Positions 1-10,114 of a DNA stretch of 64,000 nucleotides are shown piece by piece (position 1 is the stretch's first letter; every line of letters begins with the position of its first letter). The notes beneath the pieces are model-generated. The model was given only the letters and a program-made list of their open reading frames with translations. It did not search any database and had not been told where the DNA came from. A program made the position numbers and the translations under genes. This DNA is from Bog-473 sp963838835 (lineage in GTDB: Bacteria > Actinomycetota > Acidimicrobiia > Acidimicrobiales > RAAP-2): the NCBI GenBank assembly GCA_963838835.1, contig CAWITA010000016.1:310001-374000 (forward strand), given 5' to 3'.

Positions 1-322
1 CTGGCAACGCAGCGGCTCGCTCTCCGACACGTGGCTGTTCGGTCACGGCACGCGACGGGATTCGGCACCGAAAACCTGTCCGCCAATGAGTACGGAGCGG
101 CGGTGGAAAGAGGGCCCAAGAGTGGCGGGGAGTGGGACAGTGGGCCCATAAGAGTCGTCGTCGCTCCCAAGGACGGACCATCATTCCCCAATAAAGGGGA
201 TGACGGGTCCCAATTTATTCGGGACGATGGGTGTGACGCACAACCGTTCGGGTTTGATTGCCGGTCGGTTGAGGGCTGCTGCAAGATCAAGAGATCCCAG
301 GCGAAGGGATCAGGAGGTTCTT
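1..322. other. No recognisable gene at left edge
   Basis: I see only short reading frames without family resemblance or a convincing RBS before the sigma-factor start at 323. The stretch is rich in GGGAC/GTCCC words but has no long hairpin that I can defend. It probably holds the promoter of the sigma-factor gene. Confidence 0.4.
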
Positions 323-1133
323 GTGCCGATCAATCAAATGGTAGGAGACCCGCCGCAGGGTCCACGGGAATCTGCGGTGAGACCATCAACCGGGAACGAT
401 CTCGTTCAGGTTGTGGCACAGGCTCGCGCCGGAACCAACGAAGCCTGGGAGACTCTCATTGAACGCTTTGGCGGACTGGTGGCGGCAATCGCCAGACGGT
501 GTCGATTGAGTGATGCCGATGTTGCAGAAGTGTGTCAAACGACATGGATGCGTCTCGTGGAGAACCTGGACCGCATCGAGCAGCCGGAACGCCTCGGAGC
601 ATGGCTGGCGACTACCTCGCGGCGCGAGAGCATAAGGATCGCCAGCCGACACGCGGCCATCTCCGCGACCGAAGCGGTGTCACTCATGGCTGATGACGAG
701 GCCGATCCTCTCGACGCCGCCATCTTGAGGGAGGAGCAGGTCGAGAGCGATACGAATGGCCGCCGAACGACTGTCGCCGCGTTGTCAGCGTCTCCTTGGC
801 TTGTTGATGGGCGATGACGATCTCCCGTACAAGGTGATCGCAGAGCAGTTGAGGATGCCGATCGGGAGCATCGGACCAACCAGGGGGCGCTGTCTCGAAC
901 ACCTCAGCCAGATATTGGCCGAGGTGCAGGCTCGAGTTCAAGCTGCCGGTTCACGAGTTAGCGCACGCGTCTCGTACGAGCCGGGACAACGCTGTGACCA
1001 CGCTCCGTTCAAGCGCGCAGTGCCTCGGCATCCACCCATCGGCCACCAGAGTCTTCGACCTCGGGAAAGGCTCTACGGACCTCGGTCAACAGGTCCGGTA
1101 CGAACAGGAGCACGAGGTGCGGAGGATGCATGA
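323..1133 (+). pseudogene. ECF/sigma-70 family sigma factor, frameshifted
   Basis: RNA polymerase sigma factor of the sigma-70/ECF type, which would direct core polymerase to a small regulon. A GTG start at 323 follows an AGGAGG at 312-317. The first frame carries region 2 (AWETLIERFGGLVAAIARR, then DADVAEVCQTTWMRLVENLD and the WLATTSRRES segment). Near 745 the frame is lost, and region 4 continues in another frame from about 756 (LSPRCQRLLGLLMGDDDLPY, then the helix-turn-helix KVIAEQLRMPIGSIGPTRGR). Both halves keep family residues, so a single indel separates them: either a sequence error or recent inactivation. The 3' end overlaps the convergent methyltransferase by about 125 bp, which suggests that the true stop lies earlier in another frame. 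No anti-sigma gene is visible. Confidence 0.7.
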
Positions 1134-2128
1134 TCGAGCTCTGCCGGGCTGACGATGGGAATGTCCGTCCCCGGCATGCGGAGCCCGTGTTTGGACGCTG
1201 ACGTGTCAACGATCGCAGGCAAGAGTCGTCGATCCACTCCGGCTCGACACAGAAGCGCGACCGCACGCGACGCGGCGCCGTAGCCCAGCACATTCCTTCC
1301 CGCGGTTCGCTGAGCGATGAGCCAGTCCCGAAGCCCTTGGGCATGGGCTTCAGCGTGACCCTGCAGGCGCCCGACTGCGACAGGGTCGCGTACGCCCAGC
1401 CGGGCGTCATCCGACAGGAGCTCCTTCACGGAGCTGTCGGGTGTGACGCGTGGACCCGAAGCTCTCGGCTGGCAGCCAGGAGCACTGTGCCGCCGTAGAG
1501 GTCGAACCGCCACGCCGCCCTGGTGTCGAAGCCCTTGGCACTCCAGCATGCCGACCAGAGCGCTGGTCGAGTAGTACGCGAAGTGCCCGTGCCGGAGAGC
1601 GTTCCACTGACCCAGACGGATGATCGTGTCCAGCGAATGGTACTGCAGCAAGAGGACGCCCCCGGGGGCCACCCGAGCCACCCGCTGCGCCAGGGCCGTC
1701 GGACTGATCCGCGTCGTGCATCATGCCGAAAGAGTCGATGACCAGATCGGCCGACCCACCGTCGGCCACCGGTGCGAGACCCCGGTCGGCCAACAGGCCC
1801 AGCCAGGAGCCACCGTGGGGACTGCCGAACTCGGCTACCCGCCTTCGGCCGGAGAGCCATCCCGCTGCTGCGAGGCGTTCAACGGCGTCGACGGCCTGTG
1901 CGACCAGCGCCGCGGGCTCGGTGCCGAGCGGCTCTTCGGCCACGGTGGGTTCGCCGACCAGCTGCGTCAGGCCGCACGATGAGCACAGCCACATCTGCAG
2001 CGGATAGCCGCGGGTCGGGACCCGGGTCGTCGGCACGCCGGAAAATGGTCGCACGCGGGCTGGTTGCCCAGGTCGAGCACCAGATTGCCGGACCGCCCAG
2101 AGCACGAGCGACAGGCGGGGCTGCCCAT
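1009..2128 (-). pseudogene. C-methyltransferase-type SAM methyltransferase, several frameshifts
   Basis: Class I SAM methyltransferase of the sugar C-methyltransferase type (N-terminal zinc-binding domain, central Rossmann domain, C-terminal Methyltransf_14-like domain). ATG at 2128 follows AGGAGG with five bases between. The N-terminus reads MGSPACRSCSG..., a cysteine cluster as in the zinc domain, followed by LVLDLGNQPACDHFP and WLCSSCGLTQLV. The middle keeps the family's LLLQYHSLDTI...GQWNALRHGHFAYYS segment, where a catalytic His/Tyr region is expected. The C-terminus (LVLLFVPDLLTEVRRAFP) ends at 1009. At least three frame changes are needed to read it through. It is head-to-head with a paralogue at 2410. 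It probably methylates an NDP-keto-sugar; the substrate is unknown. Confidence 0.65.
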
Positions 2129-2409
2129 CACAGCCTCCTCTCGACCAGCAGCGCGACCGCCGTGCGCCGGCTGGCTCAGCTTGGCGTCAACGCACTCGCC
2201 CAGCCACTCGGAACAGAGCGACTCCTGCAGCCTCGTGATACGACGCTGGGCGCTTGGGATCGGGCTGGACCCGGCAGACCGTCGGCACCTGGCGACACCG
2301 TTGTCCCGAGGGCTCGAACCCCCTCCCTCGGAGCCCCTGGTGCCGACGTATCAGGGAGCAGGTCCGCATCTCTTCTCCATGTGTTCGCTCTCGGTCGGAT
2401 GAGGAGTCA
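2129..2409. promoter_or_regulatory. Divergent promoter region between two methyltransferase genes
   Basis: A gap of about 280 bp lies between the two head-to-head starts (2128 on minus, 2410 on plus), so promoters for both directions must be here. I could not assign clear -35/-10 boxes by eye. Confidence 0.35.
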
Positions 2410-3646
2410 ATGTCGTCGCAGTGTGTCTGCCGTCTGTGCGGTGCGCGCCTCACCGAGACGTTCGTCGACCTGGGAATGTCACCGCTGTGCGAGAGCTACG
2501 TCTCTGCGGATCAGCTCGACCAACCCGAGGTCTTTTACCCGCTTACACGTGCGCCAGTGCTCGTCCTGCCTCCTCGTGCAGTTGCCGGAGTACGTATCGG
2601 GTGAGGAGATCTTCTCCGACTACGCGTACTTCTCGTCGTACTCCGACTCCTGGGTAGCCCACGCGAAGCGGTTCGCGGATTCCGTGGTCGACCGACTCGG
2701 TCTCACGCCGGACAGTCTCGTCACCGAAGTGGCGAGCAACGACGGGTATCTCCTGCAGCACTTCTTGGCTCAGGGCATCCCCGTCCTGGGCATCGAGCCC
2801 GCGAAGAACGTGGCCGAGGCGGCCCAGTCGCGGGGCATCCCGACGACAGTGCAGTTCCTCGGCTCCTGCGACCGGTCAGCGACATCGCCGAGCGCCATGG
2901 ACGCGCCGATCTGGTCGTCGCGAACAACGTCTTCGCCCACGTCCCTGACATCCGGGACTTCGCGGCAGGTCTGCGGGCACTCGTGAAGGACACGGGTCTG
3001 GTCACCCTGGAGTTCCCCCATCTCCTGCGCCTGATGCAGCGACGTCAATTCGACACCATCTATCACGAGCACTACTCGTACCTCTCCCTCCTCACCGCTA
3101 CCCGAGCGTTGGCGACGGCGGGGTTGCGTGTGGTCGATGTCGAAGAGCTCGACACCCACGGCGGCTCACTGCGTCTCTACGCGCGTCCGGAGGAGCACCC
3201 GGGTGAGCCCACCACACGCGTGAAAGCGCTACTCGACGAAGAGGACCTCGCCGGCCTGCACACTCTGTCCGGTCATGCGGGATTCGCCAGCGAGGTCTTG
3301 AAGATCAAGAGCGACCTGCTCGAGCTTTCTGCTGGGCGCGGCGCGGGAGGGTCGATCGGTGGCCGGGTACGGCGCTCCCGGCAAGGGCAACACGCTCCTC
3401 AACCACTGCGGCATCCGATCGGATCTCTTGCAGTACACGGTTGACCGAAGTCCGGTCAAGCAAGGAAAGTTCCTGCCGGGTACCCATATCCCGATCTATG
3501 CACCAGACCGTCTGTCCGAGACCCGGCCGGACTACGTTCTCGTCCTGCCCTGGAACCTGAGGGACGAAATCAGCCGGCAACTCGACTACGTCCGATCGTG
3601 GGGAGCACGACTGGTCTTTCCGATTCCGGAGCTCGAAATCCTCTGA
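2410..3646 (+). pseudogene. NDP-sugar C-methyltransferase-like protein, three frameshifts
   Basis: Full-length relative of TylCIII-type sugar C-methyltransferases (about 400 residues), split by indels. Frame one gives the zinc-binding N-terminus (CRLCGARLTETFVDLGMSPL). The next frame, from about 2540, gives CSSCLLVQLP, the DYAYFSSYSDSWVAHAKRF segment and the SAM-binding region VTEVASNDGYLLQHFLAQG. A third frame, from about 2980, gives TLEFPHLLRLMQRRQFDTIY with YHEHYSYLS (the conserved His-Glu-His). The last, from about 3359, gives GYGAPGKGNTLLNHCGI and the C-terminal IPELEIL. All family landmarks are present in order, so decay is very recent or the breaks are sequence errors. It is first in a plus-strand cluster ending near 10.1 kb. 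Likely role: adding a methyl branch to a nucleotide-activated sugar. Confidence 0.75.
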
Positions 3647-3660
3647 GTGAGGTGTGAATT

Positions 3661-4530
3661 GTGAAGGTGGTTCTCTTCTGCGGCGGACTCGGGATGCGGA
3701 TGCGCGATGGCGTGACGACCGGTCCCAAGCCCATGGCCCTCGTCGGGGAGCGCCCATTGGTCTGGCACGTCATGCGCTACTACGCCCATTTCGGGCACAC
3801 CGACTTCGTTCTCTGTCTCGGATACGGCGCCTCGGCGGTGAAGGACTTCTTCCTCAACTACGACGAAACCCGCTCCAACGACTTCGTGCTGGAGAGGGGT
3901 GCCCGTGAGCTGACGCTGTTCAGAACCGACATCTCTGACTGGCGGATCACGTTCGTGGACACCGGTCTGAACTCTCCTATCGGAGAGCGGTTACGCCGGG
4001 TCCGCCGCTTCCTCTCCGACGAGCCCATGTTCATGGCGAACTACGCCGACGTCCTCACGAACGCCCCGCTGCCCGACATGATCGAGCGCTTCGCAGCGAG
4101 CGAGGCAGTGGCGAGCCTCCTGGCCGTCCCCCCACAGTCCTCTCACCACGCGGTGGACATCGGCGATGACGGTCTGATCACCGGCGTGACACCCATGCGC
4201 GACCTGCGTCATTGGGAGAACGGCGGCTACTTTCTCTTCCGCCCGGAGATCTTCGACGAGCTCAACGAGGACGAGGATCTCGTTGAGGACGCGCTGGTCC
4301 GACTCGTCCGTCGAGGCCGGGTCATGGCCTATCCGTACAAGGGCTACTGGTCGCCCGCGGACACCGTGAAGGAGCGGGCGCAACTCGACGAGCGATACCA
4401 CCGCGCCGACTGCCCGTGGATGATCTGGGACCCGGAGCGGTCGGGGCTGCCGGCTCCGAGCGTTCGACTCCCCTCTGACGCCGTAGCTGTTCGAAGAGCT
4501 TCGCCGGCCTCCCTGCCGGCGGAGCGCTGA
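3661..4530 (+). CDS. rfbF: Glucose-1-phosphate cytidylyltransferase
   Basis: Makes CDP-glucose from CTP and glucose 1-phosphate, the entry step to CDP-6-deoxyhexoses. The 289-residue protein starts at GTG 3661 behind a GAGGTG. It opens with the nucleotidyltransferase signature KVVLFCGGLGMRMRD (family: GGxGTRL/M) and KPMALVGERPLVWHVMRYYA. It keeps the FMANYADVLTN metal/nucleotide-binding segment near residue 125 and WENGGYFLFRPEIFDEL typical of this family. Length is slightly above the usual 257 because of a C-terminal tail. It is the only clearly unbroken gene in the first 8.7 kb. No CDP-glucose 4,6-dehydratase is seen in the window, so the next enzyme must lie elsewhere or to the left. Confidence 0.85.
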   Translation: MKVVLFCGGLGMRMRDGVTTGPKPMALVGERPLVWHVMRYYAHFGHTDFVLCLGYGASAVKDFFLNYDETRSNDFVLERGARELTLFRTDISDWRITFVDTGLNSPIGERLRRVRRFLSDEPMFMANYADVLTNAPLPDMIERFAASEAVASLLAVPPQSSHHAVDIGDDGLITGVTPMRDLRHWENGGYFLFRPEIFDELNEDEDLVEDALVRLVRRGRVMAYPYKGYWSPADTVKERAQLDERYHRADCPWMIWDPERSGLPAPSVRLPSDAVAVRRASPASLPAER

Positions 4531-4538
4531 CCTCGGTC

Positions 4539-5266
4539 GTGCTTCCGCTGCGTCTCGAGCTGCCGGCAGAGCGGCCCTTGTCGGTGTTGGCGATCGGCGC
4601 TCACCCGGACGACATCGAGATCGGAGCGGGTGGGACATTGCTCACCCTCGCCGAGAGCCCGCACGGTCTGCGCGCTCGCTATGTCGTCCTCACCGGGACT
4701 GAGGAACGCCAGTCCGAGGCTCGCACCGCCGCCGCAGCCTTCCTTCCCGAGGCCGAGCTCACCGTCGATCTGCACCATCTACCGGAAGGCCGCCTTCCCG
4801 CGGTTTGGGATCGCGTGAAGGACATCTTGGAGGAGGTGGCGCACACGTGGGCACCCGATCTGATCCTCGCGCCATCGGTCCACGATGCCCATCAGGATCA
4901 TCGGACGATCGGTGAGGTGCTGCCGACAGTCTTTCGAAACCAGCTCTCTCTGTCGTACGAAATCCCAAAGTGGGATGGTGATCTCGGTCGTCCGTCGATC
5001 TACTTTCCGCTCGCCCCAGACGTGGCGCACCGCAAGGTCGAGCTGTTGCACAAGTGCTTCCCGTCCCAGGTCAGCCGCGACTGGTGGGACGACGAGGTCT
5101 TCCTCGGTTTGGCCCGGCTCCGTGGCATGGAGTGCCGAGCACGGTACGCGGAGGCGTTCACCTGCACGAAGTCGGTCGTACAGCCGCTGGCGCTCGTCAC
5201 AGAGCAGGGGTGCAGAGTCGAGCCGCTGATCCCAGCACCGTCACACCGGAGAGGCTCGGCGCATGA
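4539..5266 (+). CDS. PIG-L family deacetylase (frameshift near 3' end)
   Basis: Zinc-dependent de-N-acetylase of the PIG-L/LmbE superfamily, acting on N-acetylated sugars or similar substrates. GTG start at 4539. The zinc motif AHPDD stands at about residue 27 (VLAIGAHPDDIEIGAGG), and the second metal ligand region is HDAHQDHRTIGE near residue 115. The reading frame would run on to 5810, but the family's end is reached near 5235. A one-base shift there gives PAPVTPERLGA and a TGA at 5264-5266, overlapping the next ATG at 5263 as ATGA. I therefore read the longer frame as an artefact. Neighbouring sugar genes suggest a role in amino-sugar processing for the surface glycan. Confidence 0.7.
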
Positions 5267-6197
5267 CAGTGTTCGTCGACCCGGACGTGCCATGCCCCGA
5301 CCCTTCGGCAGGCCATCTACCACGGAGACTTGGTCGTTCTCACAAACCTTGCGTTCGGTGAGGCAGTTCGTCGACTACACGCGGGAGCAACTTGTCGATC
5401 TCTTCAAGCCCTTCGACCCGGAGCGTGCTCACGAGCACATCGACAAGGCGGAGATGGCGAGGTTGCTCGGTTCGTGGAAGCCCCGCTTCATCCACTCCCC
5501 CCGGTCGAAGGACCTGATCTGCAGGATCATACGAGAGGCCGGCTTCTGCGCGGAGGGGACACACTACGACGTCCCCAAGCCTCGCACGTCCTTTCCCGTG
5601 GGGCACTTGACCACCGGGATCGCCTACGCCTTCCCGTGGCATCGCGACGTCTGGTACAGCGCACCCGCGCAACAGATCAACTGGTGGCTTCCCGTGTTCG
5701 CCGTTCGTGACGACAATTCCATGCGCTTCGACCTTCGGAAGCTTCGATCGAGCGGTTACGAACAGCTCCGGTCAGTTCGACTACTACCGGAACAACACCG
5801 CTCGTCTTGAACACGGCTTCTCAGATCTCGGACGAACGGCAGGTACGGCCAGCAGCGTTGAATTACGCACCGGTCGACGAGCTCGTCGTGGTTCCGGCGC
5901 CGGGGGCCGTCATGCTGTTCTCCGGGGCACAGCTGCATTCATCGATCCCGAACACGTCGGGAAAGTGCACGCTTCAGCGTCGACTTCCGGACGGTCGATG
6001 TGGCCGACCTGAATGCGGGCCGCGGTGCTCAACTGGTGGACGCCGACTGTACGGGCACGGCCATTCGGGACTTCCGCAGAGTCGCCGACGGCGCGCCGTT
6101 CGACGAGGAGACGGTGACCCGGCTGTTCGGGGCCCCGCCTCCCGGATCGACCCTGGTCTTCACGCCGCCGGTAATGGACGGGCTCCATGCCTCATGA
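5263..6197 (+). pseudogene. PhyH-like 2-oxoglutarate/Fe(II) oxygenase, multiple frameshifts
   Basis: Probable non-haem iron dioxygenase of the phytanoyl-CoA-dioxygenase-like fold. The start ATG at 5263 overlaps the PIG-L stop. The central frame (about 5350-5740) has GHLTTGIAYAFPWHRDVWYS, with the HxD iron motif in WHRD, and INWWLPVFAVRDDNSMRFDP. A second frame (5707-) gives YFDRAVTNSSGQFDYYRNN-type sequence. A third (from about 5830) gives VVVPAPGAVMLFSGAQLHSS, the distal His expected in the facial triad. A fourth gives the tail ending in VMDGLHAS at 6197, with an ATGA to the next frame. At least four shifts are needed. Its role in the sugar cluster is unknown; oxidation or hydroxylation of a sugar intermediate is a guess. 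Confidence 0.55.
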
Positions 6198-6433
6198 CGA
6201 CGACGAGCAGACACGGTCGCTTCGATGGAGTGCGAAGCGGAACGAGAATGCAGAGGAGGAGCGAAGGCAAGAGCCCCACACCGGCAGTTCGAACTCAGAA
6301 CCGACCGACCGGTGCAACGGCAGTACGAGGCGATCCGCAGTGGTTGGTCACGGTGGCGATCCCTGTGCGAAGTCAGGACAACATTGGAGTTCCGCTCGCT
6401 CCGTTCCGCAGCACGGTTAGGTAGATCTTGACC
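6194..6433 (+). other. Short coding-like stretch between oxygenase and glycosyltransferase
   Basis: An ATG at 6194 overlaps the preceding stop (ATGA), which suggests translational coupling. However, none of the frames up to the glycosyltransferase gives a recognisable protein. Given the indels on both sides, this may be a broken small gene or the scrambled N-terminus of the next one. I assign no function. Confidence 0.25.
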
Positions 6434-7410
6434 ATGCGCGCGCGCACCACGGCTGAGTATCGGACTTCCCGGTCTACAACGGCGACAGGTATCTGAGCGA
6501 GTCCCTCGAATCTCTCCTCGGCCAGACTTACGCGGAGTTCGAGTTGATCATCTCGGACAATGCCTCGACGGATGGCACCGCTGAGATCTGTCGTCACTAC
6601 GCTCGGCGGGACGCCAGAATCCGCTATGTACGTCAAGAGCTCAACATCGGTTGTGCTCCGAATCACAACTTCGTATTCACCCAAGCCAGGGGCGAGCTGT
6701 TCAAATCAGCGTCTCACGACGATCTGTACGCGACCGATCTGATTGAACGCTGCATCGAGGCCCTCGATGAGGATCCACGGGTCGTGCTGGCGCACTCTTG
6801 GTCAGCGGGCATTGACTGCTCGGGCGCGGTGACGCAATCTGGTTGACTATCCGGTTGCCACGGACTCAGCAAGAGCCCCGGATCGATTTCGCAGCATGCT
6901 GTTCGACGGTTGGGGCGACGACGAAGGCGGTGTTGTTCGCATGGAGGTTCTGCGGCGGACGGCGCCGCACGGCAGTTACCACTTCGCGGACCGAACCTTC
7001 ACCGTCGAGCTCGCACTTCACGGTCCCTTCCACATGGTTGCCGCGACTGGCTGTACTTCCGGCGCTATCACTCCGAGCAGGGAGGGAGGAACTCGAGCGT
7101 GCGAGCCCGGTGTGCGAACTTGGATCCACGACGGGCTGACCGTTTGAGGCATCCGACGGTACGACTGTATGCCGAGTACGTCTGGGGTTTTGTGGATGCC
7201 ATCCGCCGAGCCCCGCTGTCGGCCGCGGATCGCACGGAGTGCTACCGAGTCCTCGCACGGTGGGCGGCCGGCCGGGTTCTCCCCGTGGCGTACGCGAGCC
7301 ATCAGGGGAGGCGACTTGCCGACGCTGGACTCTCGTCTCTACGCAAGCAACGAGCCGGTCCTCACGATCGACTCGGTCGTGGCCGGCACGTGCAGGAGGA
7401 GTGTGTGATG
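6434..7410 (+). pseudogene. Family 2 glycosyltransferase, multiple frameshifts
   Basis: GT2 (GT-A fold) enzyme that transfers a sugar from an NDP donor to a growing glycan at the membrane. The N-terminal motif is LSIGLPVYNGDRYL, with an extra base in the PVYNG part near 6463. It is followed by LIISDNASTDGTAEICRHYA and the RYVRQELNIGCAPNHNF segment. The SHDDLYA (DxD-like) region is near 6715. The C-terminal part is spread over other frames (MLFDGWGDDEGGVVRMEVLR; then RTDWLYFRRYHSEQGG-like; then YAEYVWGFVDAIRRAPLSAA up to about 7360). At least four indels. The true start and stop cannot be fixed; coordinates are approximate. Confidence 0.6.
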
Positions 7411-7458
7411 GGACGTGGACCGAGCGTCAGGGAAAGGCAGCCGGAACAGGGAGCCCGA

Positions 7459-8792
7459 GTGATCCAGTTGACGGGCAAGCCTCGTCGCCAACTTGTCTGC
7501 CGCCCGCGGTCGGCCTGTTCGGCAAAATCGGGGCGTGGAACACCGGAAACGACGCCTCGATGGAGTCGGTGCTCGGGTACCTCAGGTCGCAGCACGGCGA
7601 AGCCGTCGTCGACGCCATGTGCACGGGGCCGGAGAGGGTGACCGAGCTGTACGGCGTCCCTGCCATTCCGCTGTTTTGGCAACAGAGGTACGAGGACCGG
7701 GTGTCTGGTGCCGCGAGTGTTGCGCTCAAGGTACTCGGGAAGGGCATCGATGCGTTCCGAACGGCGGCATGGGTCCGCCGCCACGACGTCGTGATCGTGC
7801 CGGGGGCGGGCGTGCTCGAGGCCAGCCTGCCTCTGTGGCCATGGGGCTTTCCGTACGCGCTGTTCCTCCTCTGTGCGTCGGGAAGGGTCTTTCGCACGAA
7901 GGTGGCCCTGGTGAGCGTTGGGGCAGCAGCGATCAGACAACCGGTCACACGTTGGTTGTCCAACACGGCGGCGCGGCTCGCCTTCTACCGTTCCTACCGC
8001 GATGCCGGGGCCCGCGAGGCCATGCGTCGAGCGTGGTCTGAACGTCGACCGCGACCACGTCTACCCCGATCTCGTCTTCGCCCTGCCGACACCGTCGGAC
8101 GGCCCCGCCATCTCCCGTACCCGCGTCCGATCCCGACGACACGAACCTCGTGGGCGTCGGCGTCATGGCCTACTACGGCACCAACGATGATCGCAGACAC
8201 GCAGATTCGATCTACTCCGCATACGTGGACAAGATGAAGTGACCTCGTCTTGTGGTTGATCGACAGCGGACGTGACGTCCGACTCTTCGTCGGGGACGCG
8301 AACGGCCGCGACGATGCCGTCGTCCAGGAGCTACTCGCACACGTCCGCTCATCACGGCCCGGATCTCGAGCCCTCCCGAATCGTCTCCGATCCCGTGCGC
8401 ACCTTCGGCGACGTCATGGTTGTCATGCAAAGCGTCGGCATCGTGATCGCGATTCGGTATCACAACCTCGTATGTGCGTTGAAGCTCTGCAAGCCGACGC
8501 TGTCGATCGGGTACTCACCCAAGCACGATGTGCTGATGACGCAGACGGGGGCTCGAACGGTACTGCCAGTCGGTCGATTCGCTGGATATCGACGAGGCTC
8601 AAGGAGCAGTTTCAGGAACTGGAAGATCGCTCGGCGGAGCTCCGTGTATTCATGCGGGAACGAAACGCCGAGGACGCGCGGCTGCTCGAGGACCAGTTTG
8701 CAGAGTTGTCCGCGGTGCTCTTCGATGCACCCGAGGTCGTCGGACCCCACATCCCATGCGGGCTTCGCAACGAGCGGACGAGCCGATCATGA
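7459..8792 (+). pseudogene. Polysaccharide pyruvyl transferase family protein, frameshifted
   Basis: Enzyme family that adds ketal pyruvate, or carries out related transfers, to surface polysaccharides. The N-terminal signature VGLFGKIGAWNTGNDASMES begins near 7515; GTG at 7459, behind GGGAG, is the likely start. The body continues as RHDVVIVPGAGVLEASLPLW and VALVSVGAAAIRQPVTRWL. The C-terminal half jumps frames after about 8030 (LNVDRDHVYPDLVFALP, then VGVGVMAYYGTNDDRRHADS, LFVGDANGRDDAVVQELLAH, IVIAIRYHNLVCALKLCKPT). This last piece is the family's RYHN core. The final frame (EQFQELEDRSAELRVFMRER) ends at 8792, overlapping the next ATG as ATGA. Four or more indels. Confidence 0.65.
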
Positions 8793-9562
8793 ACGACAGG
8801 ATCAGTCCGGTCGGAGACCTTCCCGAGGCAGGCACCAGCGACGCGGCGCAGTACTACAAGCGGGCCTTTTGGAGCAGGGAGAACCTGAAGTTCAGCGAGC
8901 CTTGGTATCGCCTCGAGAAGTCCGCCCGGATCATCGGCAGACTAGCCCAGGGCAGAGATTGCGCGCTTCTCGACATCGGTTGCGGCCCAGGGACGCTGAT
9001 GCATCTGCTACCCGAGAACATTCACTACTACGGCATAGACATCGCGATCCACGATCCTGCACCCCATTTCCTCGAGGCCGACCTTCTCGAGCATCCCATC
9101 TCCTTCGGCGATCGTCGGTTTGACTTGGTCGTCGCACAGGGAGTCTTCGAGTACCTAGGAGATCGTCAGTCACAGAAGTTTTCGGAGATTTCACGGCTGT
9201 TGTGCGACGATGGAATGTTCGTCGTCTCGTACACGAACTTCAGGCACCGCAAGACTCAGATCTACCCTGCCTTCAGCAACGTCCAGTCCTTGGGGGCATT
9301 CCGGCAGGACCTGAGTCGATATTTCCGAGTCGAGAGGCAATTTCCGGCCTCACACAACTGGAAGCACAGCCAACCGTCTCGGCGCTTCGTAAAGGCCGGC
9401 AACATGTGCGTCAATGTGAACGTACCGCTTCTCAGCCGCTTCTTGGCGGTGGAGTACTACTTCCTGTGTTCATCCTACGGCTCGAGTGGGGTTTTCGCCA
9501 CAGATGACGTGGATCGTGTCGGGTTCGCGCTTCACTCCCGGGACCTCTTTCCTAGGAAGTAG
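8789..9562 (+). CDS. Class I SAM-dependent methyltransferase
   Basis: Rossmann-fold methyltransferase of 257 residues. I take ATG 8789, which overlaps the upstream stop (ATGA), rather than the upstream in-frame ATG at 8756. Motif I is CALLDIGCGPGTLMHLLP at about residue 52. The acidic end of strand 2 is YYGIDIAIHD, and FDLVVAQGVFEYLGD is motif IV. The C-terminal half has a conserved aromatic-rich region (YRLEKSA, KHSQPSRRFVKAG), but no motif fixes the substrate. Unlike its upstream neighbours, this gene is unbroken. Context suggests O- or N-methylation of a sugar in the same glycan. Confidence 0.8.
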   Translation: MNDRISPVGDLPEAGTSDAAQYYKRAFWSRENLKFSEPWYRLEKSARIIGRLAQGRDCALLDIGCGPGTLMHLLPENIHYYGIDIAIHDPAPHFLEADLLEHPISFGDRRFDLVVAQGVFEYLGDRQSQKFSEISRLLCDDGMFVVSYTNFRHRKTQIYPAFSNVQSLGAFRQDLSRYFRVERQFPASHNWKHSQPSRRFVKAGNMCVNVNVPLLSRFLAVEYYFLCSSYGSSGVFATDDVDRVGFALHSRDLFPRK

Positions 9563-9568
9563 CTCGAC

Positions 9569-10114
9569 GTGAATGTTCGTACGGTTCCGCGAATTGCAGG
9601 TGCGATGTTGCTCACACCCGACCCACATCACGACGAGCGAGGTTTCTTCTGCCGTACGTTCGATGCGGACGTCGTGTGCGCCGCCGGAATCGATCCGACC
9701 CGCTTCATTCAGGACAGCGTCTCCCGCTCTTCGCGGGGAGTGGTGCGCGGTCTGCACCTACGGCTGGGCGACGGGGAGGCAAAGCTGGTGCGCTGCTCGT
9801 ACGGTATGATCTTCGACGTCATCGTCGACCTGCGGCCCTCGTCACCGACGTACCGCAACTGGGAGAGCTTCGAGCTTCGTGGTGACATACAGATGTCGCT
9901 CTACGTTCCGGCAGGGTGTGCACATGGATTTCAGGCCCTTACCGAGCCGGCGGATGTCTCCTACCGCATCGACCGTCCTCACGACCCGCAGGAGGACGTA
10001 TCGATCGCATTCGACGATCCCGCTCTTGCTATTTCGTGGCCGCTCCCGGTCGGGGCGATGTCGCAACGTGACCGGTTGGCACCGCCACTTTCCGCCTCGG
10101 CTCACCTGCTGTGA
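9569..10114 (+). CDS. dTDP-4-dehydrorhamnose 3,5-epimerase family protein
   Basis: Cupin-fold epimerase of the RmlC family, 181 residues (the usual size), GTG start at 9569 six bases after the methyltransferase stop. It keeps DERGFFCRTFDADV, RFIQDSVSRSSRGVVRGLHL with the catalytic His in RGLH, LVRCSYGMIFDVIVDLR with the paired Asp, and the lid YVPAGCAHGFQAL. It epimerises C3 and/or C5 of a 4-keto-6-deoxyhexose nucleotide. Given the CDP-glucose enzyme upstream, the donor may be a CDP-sugar rather than dTDP; that is inference. It converges on the next gene with an 86-bp overlap. Confidence 0.85.
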   Translation: MNVRTVPRIAGAMLLTPDPHHDERGFFCRTFDADVVCAAGIDPTRFIQDSVSRSSRGVVRGLHLRLGDGEAKLVRCSYGMIFDVIVDLRPSSPTYRNWESFELRGDIQMSLYVPAGCAHGFQALTEPADVSYRIDRPHDPQEDVSIAFDDPALAISWPLPVGAMSQRDRLAPPLSASAHLL

